Shown piece by piece: positions 45,883 to 57,141 of a stretch of 64,000 nt of DNA (position 1 is the stretch's first letter; the number at the start of each line of letters is the position of its first letter). Origin of the DNA: Paraburkholderia sp. BL23I1N1 (GTDB taxonomy: Bacteria; Pseudomonadota; Gammaproteobacteria; Burkholderiales; Burkholderiaceae); contig NZ_RAPV01000002.1 in NCBI RefSeq assembly GCF_003610295.1, forward strand, positions 744,001-808,000, written 5' to 3'. Below the pieces are notes generated by a model. That model saw only the letters and a list, made by a program, of their open reading frames with translations. It made no database searches and was not told where the DNA came from. The position numbers and the translations under genes are program-made.

Positions 45883-46122
45883 GATCTGGCGTGGTGAGAG
45901 CGCGCGCCGATGCGCGCAGCCGGGACAAGCCCGTGGGAGCGGCAGGCAGCGTTGCGATGCGGGATGCAAGGCGCTGGAAGCCGCATATTTTATCAGGCGC
46001 GCCGCCGCCCGTCGTGTTGGCCGATCGGCCAGGCTGGACGCCGTGCGCCCCTGTGGTAACGTTGGCCCTCCAGCCCACGTGCATCGGCGTCGCGGGCTTC
46101 CCCATCACGTATTCGAAACTGC

Positions 46123-46737
46123 ATGCCCCGTTCTACTCCTTCACGCGCTCACGGCGCTTCGTCCAAAGGCGGCAAGCCGCACGCCATCCGTATCATTGGC
46201 GGCGACTGGAAGCGCACGCCGCTGCCCGTGCTTGACCTCGACGGCCTGCGTCCCACGCCCGACCGGGTGCGCGAGACGCTGTTCAACTGGCTCGGCCAAC
46301 GGCTGGACGGCCAGCGCTGCCTCGATCTGTTTGCCGGTAGCGGCGCGCTTGGCTTCGAGGCCGCTTCGCGCGGCGCAGCGCGAGTGTTGATGGTCGAGCG
46401 CAATGCGCGGGCCGCCAGCCAGCTGCGCTCGAACCAGGAGCGCCTGTCGGCGCGCACCATCGAAATCGCCGAAGCCGACGGCTTGCGCCTCGCGGCGAGT
46501 CTCGCACCGGGATCGTTCGACGTGGTTTTCCTCGATCCGCCGTTCGGCGACGATCTGCTCGACAAGGCGCTCGCTCTGGCCGTGCCGCTGCTGAGCCCGG
46601 AAGGGTTTCTGTATGTGGAGGTGGGCGTTGCACTCGAGATCGAGGGTAACGAGACACTTGCCGGTTGGGAAATCGTGCGGCAAGGCAAAGCGGGTGCTGT
46701 CCACTTTCATTTGCTGCAGCGCGAAAATAAGGAATAA
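46123..46737 (+). CDS. rsmD: 16S rRNA (guanine-966-N2)-methyltransferase
   Basis: Methylates G966 of 16S rRNA. The 204 residues show RIIGGDWKRTPLPV, GLRPTPDRVRETLFNWL, the SAM motif CLDLFAGSGALGFEAASRGA and the catalytic VFLDPPFG. The first 18 residues are basic and may be partly upstream of the true start. The usual betaproteobacterial order ftsY/rsmD/coaD/ferredoxin is present. Confidence 0.95.
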   Translation: MPRSTPSRAHGASSKGGKPHAIRIIGGDWKRTPLPVLDLDGLRPTPDRVRETLFNWLGQRLDGQRCLDLFAGSGALGFEAASRGAARVLMVERNARAASQLRSNQERLSARTIEIAEADGLRLAASLAPGSFDVVFLDPPFGDDLLDKALALAVPLLSPEGFLYVEVGVALEIEGNETLAGWEIVRQGKAGAVHFHLLQRENKE

Positions 46738-46851
46738 TGCGCGTTCCAAAACAAGCAGCGGATGGGTTACCGTCACGCGTGCGGTCGGTGCCAAATGCGT
46801 CGCGTGGACGCTTTGACGTGCCCATTTGTCTGAAGAGAGAGGAGAAGTCTC

Positions 46852-47367
46852 ATGGTAGTCGCCGTGTACCCGGGCACGTTCGACCCGCTGACGCGCGGTC
46901 ACGAAGACCTCGTTCGACGCGCGTCGAGCATTTTCGATACGTTGGTAGTGGGCGTTGCCGACAGCCGCAACAAGAAGCCATTTTTCACCCTGAAAGAGCG
47001 TCTCGACATCGCTCATGAAGTGCTTGGGCACTACCCGAACGTTCAGGTGATGAGCTTCAAAGGGCTATTGAAGGACTTCGTCCGCAGCAATAACGCACGC
47101 GTGATCGTGCGCGGCCTGCGCGCCGTTTCGGACTTCGAATATGAGTTCCAGATGGCCGGCATGAACCGCTATCTGCTGCCGGACGTCGAAACCATGTTCA
47201 TGACGCCGTCCGATCAATACCAGTTCATCTCCGGCACCATCGTGCGCGAAATTGCGCAACTGGGCGGCGACGTCAGCAAGTTCGTGTTCCCGTCGGTCGA
47301 AAAATGGCTGACGGAGAAGGTTGCCGCGCTGGACCCGAATGACGGCGTTTCGGCGGGGCAACCGTAA
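46852..47367 (+). CDS. coaD: Pantetheine-phosphate adenylyltransferase
   Basis: Makes dephospho-CoA from 4'-phosphopantetheine and ATP. The 171 residues begin with the nucleotidyltransferase motif [12 protein letters not shown], then [22 protein letters not shown] and the [20 protein letters not shown] motif. The strong GAGAGGAG site upstream of ATG 46852 supports the start. Confidence 0.97.
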   Translation: MVVAVYPGTFDPLTRGHEDLVRRASSIFDTLVVGVADSRNKKPFFTLKERLDIAHEVLGHYPNVQVMSFKGLLKDFVRSNNARVIVRGLRAVSDFEYEFQMAGMNRYLLPDVETMFMTPSDQYQFISGTIVREIAQLGGDVSKFVFPSVEKWLTEKVAALDPNDGVSAGQP

Positions 47368-47376
47368 CCGGCGTAA

Positions 47377-47688
<312 letters not shown>

Positions 47689-47705
47689 GGGTTTGAATGA
47701 TCGTG

Positions 47706-47738
47706 AACGGCGAGGCGCCTGCCTCGCCGTTTTCTTTT
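47706..47738 (+). terminator. Rho-independent terminator after the ferredoxin gene
   Basis: An 11-bp stem AACGGCGAGGC (47706-47716) and GCCTCGCCGTT (47721-47731) with a GCCT loop, followed by TTCTTTT. Confidence 0.88.
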
Positions 47739-47811
47739 GCGGCAGCGCTCGGAGTTGTGCGCGTGGCTGTCCCGATCGCTGCCTAAGCGTCACCTAAGCG
47801 TCACCCGACCG

Positions 47812-48891
47812 CTATCCAACGTAAGCGCTGAAAATGTCGCGCAGCGCGTCCAGCAGAATGCCGCATTCGGCGTCGGTGCCGACAGAGATTCGCAGATGCT
47901 GGTCGATTCGCTCCGCCTTGAAGTGACGCACGAAGATTTCCCTTTCCCTGAGCCGTGCGACGAGCGTCGCTGCGTCGTAGCCTTCGTGACGCGCGAACAG
48001 CAGATTCGCCGCCGACGGCACCACCTCGAAGCCCAATGCCGTCAAGCCTGCCGCGAGCCGCTCGCGGCTGGCAATCACCTTGGCGCAGTTGCCGCGAAAC
48101 CACGCATCGTCCTCGTATGCAGCGACGGCCGCGACTTGTGCCAAACGATCGAGCGGATACGAGTTGAAGCTGTCTTTCACGCGGTTCAGTGCGTCGATCA
48201 ATTCCGGATTGCCGAACGCGAAGCCGACGCGCATGCCGGCCAGCGAACGCGACTTCGATACCGTCTGGATCACCAGCAGGTTGGGATAGCGGTCAATCAG
48301 CGTGATGGCCGATTCCGCGCCGAAATCGACATAGGCTTCATCGATGACCACGACCGATTCGGTGTTTCGCGCCACCAGACGCTCGATATCGGCGAGTGGC
48401 AGCGGTCGTCCAGTCGGCGCGTTCGGATTCGGGAACAGTACACCGCCGTTGGGCGCCGCGTAGTCGTCGACATGAATGGCAAAGCTGTCGTCGAGTGCGA
48501 CCGTCCGATAGTCGACTTCAAAGAGCCGCGCGTAGGTCGGGTAGAAGCTGTACGTGATATCCGGAAACAGCAACGGTTTGTCGTGCTTCAGCAAGGCCTG
48601 AAACGTGAGTGCGAGCACTTCGTCCGAGCCGTTGCCCGCGAACACCTGTTCCGGGCGGATGCAGTGGTACGCGGCGACCGTTTCGCGTAACTTGCGCGCG
48701 GTCGGGTCGGGATAGCGCCGCAGTGACTCGCCGGCGTCGCCCAGTTCCTGCCGAATCGCTTCAAGCACGCGCGGCGACGGCGGACAAGGATTCTCGTTGG
48801 TGTTCAGCTTCACCGGATGCGCAACCGCAGGCTGCTCGCCCGGCACATACGGCGTCAGACGATGAACGATGTCACTCCAGTAGCGGCTCAA
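47812..48891 (-). CDS. hisC: Histidinol-phosphate aminotransferase
   Basis: A PLP enzyme that makes histidinol phosphate in histidine synthesis. The 359 residues include [27 protein letters not shown], the FPNPNAPTG motif, DEAYVDFG and the PLP lysine in [15 protein letters not shown]. It stands apart from the main his operon. A tandem repeat lies between it and pth. Confidence 0.94.
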   Translation of the reverse strand: MSRYWSDIVHRLTPYVPGEQPAVAHPVKLNTNENPCPPSPRVLEAIRQELGDAGESLRRYPDPTARKLRETVAAYHCIRPEQVFAGNGSDEVLALTFQALLKHDKPLLFPDITYSFYPTYARLFEVDYRTVALDDSFAIHVDDYAAPNGGVLFPNPNAPTGRPLPLADIERLVARNTESVVVIDEAYVDFGAESAITLIDRYPNLLVIQTVSKSRSLAGMRVGFAFGNPELIDALNRVKDSFNSYPLDRLAQVAAVAAYEDDAWFRGNCAKVIASRERLAAGLTALGFEVVPSAANLLFARHEGYDAATLVARLREREIFVRHFKAERIDQHLRISVGTDAECGILLDALRDIFSAYVG

Positions 48892-48919
48892 GCGATTCTC
48901 CTGTCGATGGGGAAACGGG

Positions 48920-48961
48920 CGATACGGCGATACGGCGATACGGGTACGGGTACGGGTACGG
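48920..48961. repeat. Short tandem repeats in the pth-hisC gap
   Basis: Three copies of CGATACGG (48920-48943) run into three copies of GTACGG (48944-48961), 30-70 bases before the hisC start. Unit counts could vary by slippage and alter hisC leader spacing. Confidence 0.7.
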
Positions 48962-48972
48962 GCGGAGCGCGC

Positions 48973-49578
48973 TCAGGGATTATTGCGATGCAGTTGCATC
49001 GTCGCGCGTTCAAGCTCCCCCTGGATGATCTGCGGCATCACGGCCAACGCACGTTCGATCGACGCATCGATCACATCCTGTTCTTCCCGCCGCGGCGGTT
49101 TCAGCACGTAGTTGGCGACATCCGGCTTGGCGCCGGCTCGCGCGCTTTCGGGAATCAGGTCGCGCGGATGACCGATGCCAATCCGCAGCCGCCAGTACTG
49201 TTGCGAGGACAGATGCGCGGTGATGTCCTTCAGCCCGTTATGGCCGCCGCTGCCGCCACCGAGTTTCAGCTTGACGCTGCCGGGCGGCATATCGAGTTCG
49301 TCGTGCGCGACCAGAATTTCGTCCGGAAGAATCTTGAAGAACTGAGCGACCGCCACGACCGACTGCCCCGAGCGGTTCATATACGTCTGCGGTTCCAGCA
49401 GATGCACTTCTTCGCCGTGAAGCCGGGCCTTCGCGTAGAAACCGTGGAAGCGCCGCTCGTCGCGCAGCGTCGCGCCGGCTTCGCGTGCCAGTTGATCGAC
49501 CAGCCAGAAGCCGGCATTGTGGCGCGTCGCGGTGTATTCAGCGCCCGGATTCCCGAGCCCGACGATCAGCTTGATCAT
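48973..49578 (-). CDS. pth: Peptidyl-tRNA hydrolase
   Basis: Recycles peptidyl-tRNA. The 201 residues open with [23 protein letters not shown], containing the catalytic His20, then [15 protein letters not shown], the [28 protein letters not shown] segment with the catalytic Asp. It follows rplY on the same strand, as is standard (prs-rplY-pth). Confidence 0.97.
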   Translation of the reverse strand: MIKLIVGLGNPGAEYTATRHNAGFWLVDQLAREAGATLRDERRFHGFYAKARLHGEEVHLLEPQTYMNRSGQSVVAVAQFFKILPDEILVAHDELDMPPGSVKLKLGGGSGGHNGLKDITAHLSSQQYWRLRIGIGHPRDLIPESARAGAKPDVANYVLKPPRREEQDVIDASIERALAVMPQIIQGELERATMQLHRNNP

Positions 49579-49633
49579 GATTGCGTAGGTCCGTCTGGCC
49601 CGGGCGCCGAACACGGCCGAGCCGAAAAAAACC

Positions 49634-49667
49634 AAAAAAAAACCCGCCGGGGCGAACCTCGGCGGGT
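49634..49667 (-). terminator. Rho-independent terminator after rplY
   Basis: On the minus strand ACCCGCCG and GGCGGGT form a GC-rich stem around TTCG, followed by a nine-T run (A9 at 49634-49642). It separates rplY from pth. Confidence 0.88.
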
Positions 49668-49736
49668 GACGTCGACCGTTTCATTGAAACGGATCGAGAG
49701 GATTGCTTGCTTAGTGCCGAAAGGACCAAGAGGACC

Positions 49737-50357
49737 TTAGGCAGCCGGCGTTTCGCCTTCAGCAGCAGCAGCGGCGTCGCCTTCAGCGATTGCGCCAGCC
49801 GGGATCGTTGCAGTTGCGACGACCGGGTTTTCTGCTTCAATGTGAGCAACCAGTGCCACACCTGCCGGCAGGACGATGTCCTTGGCGTGCAGCGACTGAC
49901 CCGCTTCGATCTTCACCAGGTCGACTTCGAGGAATTCCGGCAGTGCCGACGGCAGGCACTCGATTTCGATTTCGTTGAGGACGTGCGAGATCACCGCGCT
50001 CGACAGCTTCACTGCCGGGTTGGTTTCCTGGTTCATGAAGTGCAGCGGCACCTTGGTGTGCAGCTTCTTCTTCGCGTCGACGCGCTGGAAGTCCACGTGC
50101 AGCACGAGCTGACGGAACGGATGGTATTGCACGTCGCGCAGCAGAACCTGTTGCGACTCGCCACCGATTTCCAGGTCGAGGATCGACGAGTGGAAAACTT
50201 CTTTCTTCAGCGCGTGCCAAAGTGCGTTGTGGTCCAGTTCGACCAATTGCGTGTCAGCACCAGCGCCATATACGATACCCGGGGTCTTACCCGAGATACG
50301 CAGGCGGCGGCTCGCACCCGTACCTTGCAAAGAACGCTCGAAAGCGACTACTTTCAT
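49737..50357 (-). CDS. rplY: 50S ribosomal protein L25/general stress protein Ctc
   Basis: Binds 5S rRNA. The 206-residue long form has an N-terminal L25 domain ([47 protein letters not shown]) and a C-terminal TL5 domain ending in an Ala/Glu-rich tail. MKVV at 50357 is the conserved start; the frame is open 39 codons upstream into the terminator region, which is not coding. Confidence 0.96.
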   Translation of the reverse strand: MKVVAFERSLQGTGASRRLRISGKTPGIVYGAGADTQLVELDHNALWHALKKEVFHSSILDLEIGGESQQVLLRDVQYHPFRQLVLHVDFQRVDAKKKLHTKVPLHFMNQETNPAVKLSSAVISHVLNEIEIECLPSALPEFLEVDLVKIEAGQSLHAKDIVLPAGVALVAHIEAENPVVATATIPAGAIAEGDAAAAAEGETPAA

Positions 50358-50393
50358 GTTAAATCTCCAATGCACTGCCCGCGACCAGGCAGT

Positions 50394-50430
50394 AAAAACG
50401 GGGCCTCCAAGCCTTTTCGGCTGAGGCCCC
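50394..50430 (-). terminator. Terminator between prs and rplY
   Basis: GGGGCCTC (50400-50407) pairs with GAGGCCCC (50423-50430), with an inner GCC/GGC pair. On the minus strand GTTTTTA follows (A5 at 50394-50398). Likely partial termination before rplY. Confidence 0.75.
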
Positions 50431-50521
50431 AGAGCGATGGCACGAACCTTCGTTCGTTCATGCCAATTGTGCAAAAGCGCAGCGCGCGGTAGTGCAATGC
50501 GCGCGGCGCCTTCGCAAATAC

Positions 50522-51478
50522 TTAACTTTCAGCGAACAGCGACATCACCGAATCGCCGCGGCGAATCCGCGAGAACGTTTCGGCGAGCAGGCCGGCGCTG
50601 CTCAGTGCACGAATCTTGGGGCACGAGCGAGCTTCTTCGCCGAGCGGGATCGTGTCGGTGACAACGACTTCGTCGAGTGCCGAAGCTGCGATACGCTCGC
50701 CTGCACCGCCCGACAGAACCGGGTGGGTGGCGTAAGCGAACACCTGCTTCGCACCGCGTTCCTTCAAAACCTGAGCTGCCTTGCAAAGCGTGCCTGCGGT
50801 GTCGACCATGTCGTCCATGATCACGCAGGTGCGGCCTTCGACTTCACCGATGATGTTCATCACTTCGGCAACGTTCGCTTTCGGGCGGCGCTTGTCGATG
50901 ATCGCGAGATCGCAATTCAGTTGTTTGGCCAATGCACGGGCACGCACCACGCCGCCGACGTCCGGCGAAACGACCAGCAGGTTCTCGTAGTTCTGCTTGC
51001 GCAGATCGCCGAGCAGCACGGGCGTAGCGTAGATGTTGTCGACCGGGATGTCGAAGAAGCCTTGAATCTGGTCGGCGTGCAGATCCATCGTAATGATCCG
51101 CTCGACACCTGCGATTTCCAGCATGTTCGCCACGATCTTCGCCGAGATTGCAACGCGCGCTGAACGCGGGCGGCGATCTTGACGGGCATAACCGAAGTAC
51201 GGGATGGCTGCGGTGATCCGACCGGCGGATGCACGCTTGAGCGCATCGACCATGATCATCAGTTCCATCAGATTGTCGTTCGCCGGCGCGCAGGTGGACT
51301 GAAGGACGAAGACATCCTTGCCACGCACGTTTTCCTGAATCTCGACCTGGATTTCACCGTCCGAGAAACGGCTAACCATTGCTTTGCCGAGGGGAATACC
51401 GAGGATTTTGACGACTTCCTGTGCAAGCGCGGGATTTGCGTTGCCAGTAAAAACCATCAGGCCGTCATGGCTGCTCAT
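50522..51478 (-). CDS. prs: Ribose-phosphate pyrophosphokinase
   Basis: Makes PRPP from ribose-5-phosphate and ATP for nucleotide, histidine and tryptophan synthesis. The 318 residues contain [24 protein letters not shown], the [16 protein letters not shown] flexible loop, [17 protein letters not shown] and the PRPP loop [13 protein letters not shown]. It lies just downstream of tRNA-Gln on the same strand. Confidence 0.98.
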   Translation of the reverse strand: MSSHDGLMVFTGNANPALAQEVVKILGIPLGKAMVSRFSDGEIQVEIQENVRGKDVFVLQSTCAPANDNLMELMIMVDALKRASAGRITAAIPYFGYARQDRRPRSARVAISAKIVANMLEIAGVERIITMDLHADQIQGFFDIPVDNIYATPVLLGDLRKQNYENLLVVSPDVGGVVRARALAKQLNCDLAIIDKRRPKANVAEVMNIIGEVEGRTCVIMDDMVDTAGTLCKAAQVLKERGAKQVFAYATHPVLSGGAGERIAASALDEVVVTDTIPLGEEARSCPKIRALSSAGLLAETFSRIRRGDSVMSLFAES

Positions 51479-51524
51479 CGTGCACCTGCTTCAGGCTGGG
51501 GGGCGAGGGAAATGCGAGAATTTT

Positions 51525-51601
51525 TGGCAGGGGAGGAAGGAGTCGAACCTTCGAATGCCGGAATCAAAATCCGGTGCCTTAACCAACTTGGCGACTCCCC
51601 T
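51525..51601 (-). tRNA. tRNA-Gln (anticodon TTG)
   Basis: A 77-nt cloverleaf including an encoded CCA. The acceptor stem AGGGGAG pairs with CTCCCCT. The anticodon stem CCGGA/TCCGG encloses TTTTGAT, giving anticodon TTG. The T-arm loop is GTTCGAC. It sits between ispE and prs, the normal Burkholderiaceae position, and is probably processed from the ispE-prs transcript. Confidence 0.96.
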
Positions 51602-51651
51602 ACACTAACTTTGAGCTTCACCGAACGAGGGAACATTCGACGAGGCAAAAC

Positions 51652-52533
51652 TTATGACGCGAAAGCAAAGAGTGGATGCTGATCGAGACCTGCAGTCACT
51701 GCGCTGTTCCATTCGCCTGGCAGTTTGGCTTGCGCCGCTTCTGCTTCAGTTCGACTACGGAACGCTGCAAATACACTTGCACCTGACCCAGACATCCGCG
51801 CGGGTGCGATGGTTTCAAACCACCGCAGCACTTGCGCTACTTCCGCGTATTTTCCCACGACAACCTGCTGCATGTCATTCCGGCCAAAACTTTCTGGCCA
51901 TTCAGTGTTGCAGCTAAGTTCTGCAGGAAAGTCCGTAATTATGAGGGGTTTCGAATCTCTTGTCAACGCTTTTTCGGAGAAAATCGCTGAAGTCGGAACC
52001 TGAACCCTCGGCGTCACAACCAGGAAATGGCGCGGCGGCAATTGTACAACGTCCAAAGCTTCTCCGACACCCTGTGCGAACGCATTTTTCCCAAAAATAA
52101 AGAAGGGCACGTCCGCGCCGAGTTTCAGCGCCAGCGCCTGCAACTCGAGTCGCGGCAAATCGAGTTTCCACAGGCGGTTCAGCGCGAGCAGCGTGGTGGC
52201 CGCATCGGAGCTGCCGCCGCCAAGGCCGGCGCCCATCGGCAGGCGCTTGTCGATTTCGATATCGACACCCTCGGGCGAGCCCGTATGCGCCTTCAGAAGC
52301 TTTGCTGCGCGAACGGTGAGGTCGTGTTCCGGCGGCACATCGGCGATTTCGGTGCCGCGCGTGATGAGGCCGTCGTCGCGCCGCGTGAAGTGCAGGGTGT
52401 CGCCCCAGTCGAGCAGCTGGAAGACGGTTTGCAGCGTGTGATAGCCATCAGGCCGGCGGCCTGTGATGTGCAGGAAGAGGTTGAGTTTCGCGGGCGCGAG
52501 GCAATCGCGCAGCGAATCGGTCGTTTCAATCAT
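51652..52533 (-). CDS. ispE: 4-diphosphocytidyl-2-C-methyl-D-erythritol kinase
   Basis: A GHMP kinase of the MEP isoprenoid pathway. The 293 residues include [20 protein letters not shown], the ATP-binding [20 protein letters not shown] and a C-terminal [13 protein letters not shown] motif. It lies between lolB and tRNA-Gln, as in most betaproteobacteria and gammaproteobacteria. Confidence 0.96.
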   Translation of the reverse strand: MIETTDSLRDCLAPAKLNLFLHITGRRPDGYHTLQTVFQLLDWGDTLHFTRRDDGLITRGTEIADVPPEHDLTVRAAKLLKAHTGSPEGVDIEIDKRLPMGAGLGGGSSDAATTLLALNRLWKLDLPRLELQALALKLGADVPFFIFGKNAFAQGVGEALDVVQLPPRHFLVVTPRVQVPTSAIFSEKALTRDSKPLIITDFPAELSCNTEWPESFGRNDMQQVVVGKYAEVAQVLRWFETIAPARMSGSGASVFAAFRSRTEAEAAQAKLPGEWNSAVTAGLDQHPLFAFAS

Positions 52534-52598
52534 GAGTCAGGGCTACATGCGCCATCGCGGCGCCGAAGATGCTGCAAGGGTTGTGCGAACACGCGCGG

Positions 52599-53231
52599 CT
52601 ACTGGTCAAGCACGAGCTTGATGTCGAGTGGCGGTTCCGAGCGGCTCAGGTTCAGGCGCTTCACGCCGGTGGCCGGCGCCTCGGCATAGGCCAGGTAATC
52701 GATCGTCCAGCCGTCCTGCGTGATCTGCTTCAGGCGCGAGGGCTGATCCGGATCGTTCTCGGTCCTGGCGCGCGAAGTCGGCGCCGGCGAAGGCTGCAGC
52801 CAGTAGCGCAGCCCTTCGACCGGCAGCACGAAGCCGAGCGCATTCTGCATCAGCGTGGAGACGTTGTCGGCGGTGAGCGGTTGGCGGTTCGGCAGTTCGA
52901 GCGTGGCTGAAGCCGGCGACGACGTCACGATCGCCAGGGTCTGGCCGAGCGGATTGCGCAATTGCAGGGTGACCGTGTCACCCGTTTCCTGCCAGGTGAA
53001 GTTGCCATAAGCATTGCGCTGCTGGCCGTTCTGATCGTTGTACTGGATCGCGAAACGGCCCTGGTAAGCGCGGGTGGTTTGTGTCGAGACGGAAGTCGCC
53101 GCATTCGACGTGGACGGACCCTGCGGCTTCACCGATGCACAACCGGCCAACGCGACAACCGCCGCTGCTACGAATCCGAGCGCCGCGCCACGCGGCGCCC
53201 GGGAATAGGAGATCAAGCGGGAAAGACGCAT
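52599..53231 (-). CDS. lolB: Outer-membrane lipoprotein insertion protein LolB
   Basis: Receives lipoproteins from LolA and inserts them into the outer membrane. The 210-residue lipoprotein has a signal ending VALAGCAS (lipobox), then YQGRFAIQYNDQNGQQRNAYGNFTWQ, LRNPLGQTLAIV and GWTIDYLAY. Its ATG shares one base with the stop of the preceding TPR gene (TGATG), so translation is coupled. Confidence 0.94.
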   Translation of the reverse strand: MRLSRLISYSRAPRGAALGFVAAAVVALAGCASVKPQGPSTSNAATSVSTQTTRAYQGRFAIQYNDQNGQQRNAYGNFTWQETGDTVTLQLRNPLGQTLAIVTSSPASATLELPNRQPLTADNVSTLMQNALGFVLPVEGLRYWLQPSPAPTSRARTENDPDQPSRLKQITQDGWTIDYLAYAEAPATGVKRLNLSRSEPPLDIKLVLDQ

Positions 53232-55072
53232 CAAAGATCGTTCACCTGAAGACGTTGCAGCGTTTTAACCAGGGTGTCGTTGTCCGGTTCGAGCTTGCGC
53301 GCGTCGCGGAAAGCGGCGCGAGCCTGATCCTGCGCGCCGGTTTTCCACAACACTTCGCCGAGGTGGGCGCCGATTTCGGCGTTCGGCTGCAGGTCGTACG
53401 CTTTGCGCAGCAACTTGATCGCATCCGACGTATCGCCCATCCGGTACTTGACCCAGCCGACGCTGTCCATGATGAAGGCGTCGTTCGGCGCCAGCGACGA
53501 GGCCTTTTCGACCAGCTTGTCCGCTTCCGACAGGCGTTGATTGCGATCGGCAAGCGAATAGCCGAGCGCGTTGTACGCCTGCGGATTGTCCGGCTGCGTC
53601 TGGATCAGCTTGCGCAGTTGCGCTTCCATGATGTCGTAATGGCCGGTTTTTTCGGCGGCCATGGCGTAGTCGTAGGTGAGATCGGGATCGTCGGGGAAGT
53701 TCGCCGTTGCCTGTTGCAGGCGTGATTCCGCCTCCGGGTAGCGCTTCGCGTCGAACAGAATAGCTGCGTCGGTGCGGGCAATTAGCGCCTGGTCGCGCGG
53801 ATCGGGAGCCTGCAGACCGGCCAGCAGCTTGCGCGCGTCTTCAGTCTTGCCCTGCTTGGCGAGCAATTGGGCGCGCGTGATCTGCGCCGGCACGAATTGC
53901 TGGCTCGCCGGCGAAACCTTGTTGAGCCAGTCGCCCGCCGCCGCATCGTTCTTCTGTTCGAGCGACAGTTGCGCAAGGTAGATATACGCCTGGCCCGGAT
54001 CGGCGCCCGGCGTTTTTTCGGCTTGCTGCGCGTACTGCGTCAGGTAGGTCTGCGCGTCGCTGAAATTCTTCTGCTGGATCTTGATCAGCGCGAGCGCCAT
54101 CAGCGGTGTGAGGTCAGCCGCGTTGTTCTTGTGCATGATCTCGAACTGCTTCTGCGCGTCGTCCAGACGGTCGCTCGCGAGATACATCTGCGCGAGCGCG
54201 AGGCGCGCGTCATGCGATTTCGGATTCTGCTGCACGTACTTTTCGAGCGACGCGATGCCTTCCTTGCGCTCCTCCGGACCCATCTGCGACAGCGTCAGCG
54301 CAGCCGGTAAATAGTCCGGTTTGAGCGCAAGCGCCTGCTCGAGCGACTTGCGCGCGCCCGGCGCATCGTTGGAAACAAGTTGCTGGTGCGCGATGGCCAG
54401 TTGCGCTTCCGGCCGGTTCAGGTCGTTTTTCAGCAGGTCTTGCAGCACATGCAAGCCGCCAATCCGGTTCGGGCCGCGCGAGAGCAGCAGCTGCAGCGCC
54501 AGAATCGCGCTGCCTCGATTGTCGGCGGATACTTTTGCGAGCTCCTGGGCGAGGAGCGGCGCGGCGTCGTCAGGCTTGCCGGACAGCACGAGCAGGGACG
54601 CGTCGAGTTGCGCGGCGCGTTCCGAATTCGGCGCATACTGCTGCCACAATTGCGCGGCAGCCAAAGCGTCAGACGGGCTTTGCGCGGCCAGCGCGATTTC
54701 CGTGGCGCGTTGCGCCATGCGCGGATCGTGCGTGTCGCGCGCGAGCGCGAGATAGGTCTGGTAGGCGGGCGCCGGCTGGTCGCGCTGCAATGCGACCTCG
54801 GCGGCGAGCACCTGGAATACGATCTGGCTGGACAGCGGCACGCCGGGCAGAGACTTCTGGTCTTCTGCCGTTGCCGGGCCGAGCGGGTCCGGCAGAGTGA
54901 CAGACGTGTCATCCGAGTCCGGCGACGGGTCCTGCGCGTGCGCGGGCACGGCAGCGAGCGCCCAGACCGCGAGCGCGGCGGCACCGAGCATGCAACGAGC
55001 GGATACGGCGTGCGGCACGCGGGATGCGCTAGCCGGGCGCTTCGAAAACAGCTTCACGAAGGACAAGTTCAT
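53231..55072 (-). CDS. Tetratricopeptide-repeat secreted protein
   Basis: A 613-residue protein with a signal peptide (ending PAHAQ) and about a dozen TPR helices through its length (for example [45 protein letters not shown]). TPR proteins are scaffolds; this one, coupled to lolB, may assist envelope or lipoprotein trafficking. That is inference. The start ATG 55072 leads into the signal peptide; an upstream frame to 55141 is non-signal. Confidence 0.88.
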   Translation of the reverse strand: MNLSFVKLFSKRPASASRVPHAVSARCMLGAAALAVWALAAVPAHAQDPSPDSDDTSVTLPDPLGPATAEDQKSLPGVPLSSQIVFQVLAAEVALQRDQPAPAYQTYLALARDTHDPRMAQRATEIALAAQSPSDALAAAQLWQQYAPNSERAAQLDASLLVLSGKPDDAAPLLAQELAKVSADNRGSAILALQLLLSRGPNRIGGLHVLQDLLKNDLNRPEAQLAIAHQQLVSNDAPGARKSLEQALALKPDYLPAALTLSQMGPEERKEGIASLEKYVQQNPKSHDARLALAQMYLASDRLDDAQKQFEIMHKNNAADLTPLMALALIKIQQKNFSDAQTYLTQYAQQAEKTPGADPGQAYIYLAQLSLEQKNDAAAGDWLNKVSPASQQFVPAQITRAQLLAKQGKTEDARKLLAGLQAPDPRDQALIARTDAAILFDAKRYPEAESRLQQATANFPDDPDLTYDYAMAAEKTGHYDIMEAQLRKLIQTQPDNPQAYNALGYSLADRNQRLSEADKLVEKASSLAPNDAFIMDSVGWVKYRMGDTSDAIKLLRKAYDLQPNAEIGAHLGEVLWKTGAQDQARAAFRDARKLEPDNDTLVKTLQRLQVNDL

Positions 55073-55159
55073 GGAAATCCGTTCAATGTTTCGGACGATT
55101 GTAACGCGCTCGCTACAATACGCGCACAACCAACGATGCAAGTTGCAGACCAGTTAGAC

Positions 55160-55990
55160 ATGCCAGAGTTGCCAGAAGTTGAGGTTACCCGAAGGGGAAT
55201 CGAACCGTATGTGTCCGGGCGCAAGGTTGAACGCGTCGAGGTGCGTACGCCCGCGCTGCGTTGGCCGATTCCGGCGGACCTTGCGAAAACCTTGCGTGGC
55301 AGCGTGGTGCGCAAGGTCGAGCGGCGGGGCAAGTATCTGCTGTTCGAAATCGACGCCGGCTGGTTCATCGTGCATCTGGGCATGACCGGCACGCTGCGCG
55401 TGCTGCGCCATGTGCCGCGTCCGCCTGCCGCGGCGAAACACGATCACATCGACTGGATTTTCGACGAATTCATCTTGCGCTATCGCGATCCGCGGCGTTT
55501 CGGCGCGGTGCTGTGGCACCCGCGCGAAGCCGGCGACGTGCTCGAGCATCCGCTGCTCGCGGGCCTCGGTGTCGAACCGTTTTCCCCGGCGTTTTCCGGC
55601 GCGTTGATGCACCGGCTCACGCGCGGGCGCAAGGTGTCGGTGAAGCAGGCGTTGCTGGCGGGAGAGATCGTGGTCGGCGTGGGTAATATCTACGCCTCCG
55701 AAAGTCTCTTTCGAGCCGGTATCCGGCCCACCACCGCAGCGGGGCGCGTCTCGCTCGTGCGTTACGATTTGCTCGCGGACGCGGTGCGTGTCACGCTCGC
55801 CGCGGCGATCGAGAAGGGCGGCAGCACGCTGCGCGATTTCGTCGGCAGTGATGGCGAAAGCGGTTACTTCCAGCTCGACTATTTCGTCTATGATCGCGCG
55901 GGGCTGCCATGTCGCGTGTGTGGATCGCCGATCAAACAGATCGTGCAGGGGCAGCGTTCTACGTATTTCTGTCCCACCTGCCAGCGCTAA
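55160..55990 (+). CDS. mutM: Formamidopyrimidine-DNA glycosylase
   Basis: Excises 8-oxoguanine. The 276 residues start [13 protein letters not shown], where Pro2 and Glu3 are catalytic. [11 protein letters not shown] supplies the lysine, [16 protein letters not shown] the helix-turn-helix, and the C-terminal zinc finger is CRVC...CPTC. It is divergent from the TPR gene with an 87-base gap. mutY follows. Confidence 0.97.
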   Translation: MPELPEVEVTRRGIEPYVSGRKVERVEVRTPALRWPIPADLAKTLRGSVVRKVERRGKYLLFEIDAGWFIVHLGMTGTLRVLRHVPRPPAAAKHDHIDWIFDEFILRYRDPRRFGAVLWHPREAGDVLEHPLLAGLGVEPFSPAFSGALMHRLTRGRKVSVKQALLAGEIVVGVGNIYASESLFRAGIRPTTAAGRVSLVRYDLLADAVRVTLAAAIEKGGSTLRDFVGSDGESGYFQLDYFVYDRAGLPCRVCGSPIKQIVQGQRSTYFCPTCQR

Positions 55991-56051
55991 TTTTTCGATG
56001 CCATCTCGTTTAAGCCCGTTCGCCTCGTCCGCTGCGCCTGTTTTCCCGGTC

Positions 56052-57113
56052 ATGTCTGATTTTTCCGCGCGGCTGATTGCGTGGCAGCGCCAACATGGCC
56101 GTCATGACCTGCCATGGCAGAACACTCGCGATCCCTATCGCATCTGGCTGTCGGAAATCATGCTGCAACAGACTCAGGTATCGACGGTGATTCCGTACTA
56201 CGCAAAGTTTCTTGCGCGCTGTCCGGATGTCGCCTCGCTCGCCGCCGCACCGGCAGACGACGTGATGGCGTTGTGGGCCGGCCTCGGCTACTACTCGCGC
56301 GCGCGCAATCTGCACCGCTGCGCGCAGGTGGTGGTCGAGCAGCATGGCGGGGCGTTTCCTGAGTCTGCCGACGCGCTCGCTGAATTGCCGGGCATCGGCC
56401 GTTCGACGGCCGCGGCGATCGCCTCTTTCGCTTTCGGCGCGCGTGCCACGATTCTCGACGGCAACGTGAAACGCGTATTGGCGCGCGTATTTGGCGTTGA
56501 AGGTTTTCCGGGCGAAAAGAAAGTCGAGAACGCGATGTGGACGCTGGCGGAATCGCTGCTGCCGTCCAACGCATCGGACGACGATGTCAGCGCCTACACG
56601 CAAGGTCTGATGGACCTCGGCGCAACGCTGTGCGTGCGTGGCAAGCCGGACTGCCTGCGCTGTCCGTTCGCTGCCGATTGCGTGGCCAACGTGACCGGAC
56701 GTCAGCGTGAATTGCCCACGGCACGGCCGAAGAAAGCTGTGCCGACGCGCCGCACATGGATGCTGGTGCTACGCGACGGTAACGCCGTGATGCTGGAAAA
56801 GCGTCCGCCGTCAGGCATCTGGGGCGGCTTGTGGAGCCTGCCCGAAGCGGCCGACGAAGCCACGCTCGCCGAACGTGCGCTCGCTTTCGGCGGTGACGGA
56901 GCGGTCTCGCCGCTCGCACCGCTTACGCACGTCTTCACGCATTTCAAGCTGGATATCGAGCCACGGCTCGCTGAACTGGACCGTGGCGTGGGCGCATTGG
57001 CTGCACTAGGCGACGCGGACACCGCATGGGTCGCGTTAAGCGATCTCGACTCGTTCGGTGTGCCCGCACCGGTGCGCAAGCTGCTGGATAGTCTGCACGG
57101 CTCGCTGCTCTAG
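56052..57113 (+). CDS. mutY: A/G-specific adenine glycosylase
   Basis: Removes adenine mispaired with 8-oxoguanine, complementing MutM. The 353 residues include LPWQNTRDPYRIWLSEIMLQQTQVSTV, the helix-hairpin-helix LPGIGRSTAAAIASFA, ILDGNVKRVLARV with the catalytic Asp, the [4Fe-4S] ligands in CVRGKPDCLRCPFAADC (C-x6-C-x2-C-x5-C), and a C-terminal NUDIX-like domain (LEKRPPSGIWGGLWSLPE). ATG 56052 aligns with other MutY starts; an in-frame ATG at 55998 would add 18 residues. Confidence 0.96.
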   Translation: MSDFSARLIAWQRQHGRHDLPWQNTRDPYRIWLSEIMLQQTQVSTVIPYYAKFLARCPDVASLAAAPADDVMALWAGLGYYSRARNLHRCAQVVVEQHGGAFPESADALAELPGIGRSTAAAIASFAFGARATILDGNVKRVLARVFGVEGFPGEKKVENAMWTLAESLLPSNASDDDVSAYTQGLMDLGATLCVRGKPDCLRCPFAADCVANVTGRQRELPTARPKKAVPTRRTWMLVLRDGNAVMLEKRPPSGIWGGLWSLPEAADEATLAERALAFGGDGAVSPLAPLTHVFTHFKLDIEPRLAELDRGVGALAALGDADTAWVALSDLDSFGVPAPVRKLLDSLHGSLL

Positions 57114-57141
57114 CCAGCCCTGAGCAAAAAAGCACGTCAAA

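Noticed and set aside
54380..55159. An open extension of 260 codons upstream of mutM
   Set aside because: It is antisense to the TPR gene; MutM must begin [13 protein letters not shown] because the N-terminal proline is catalytic.
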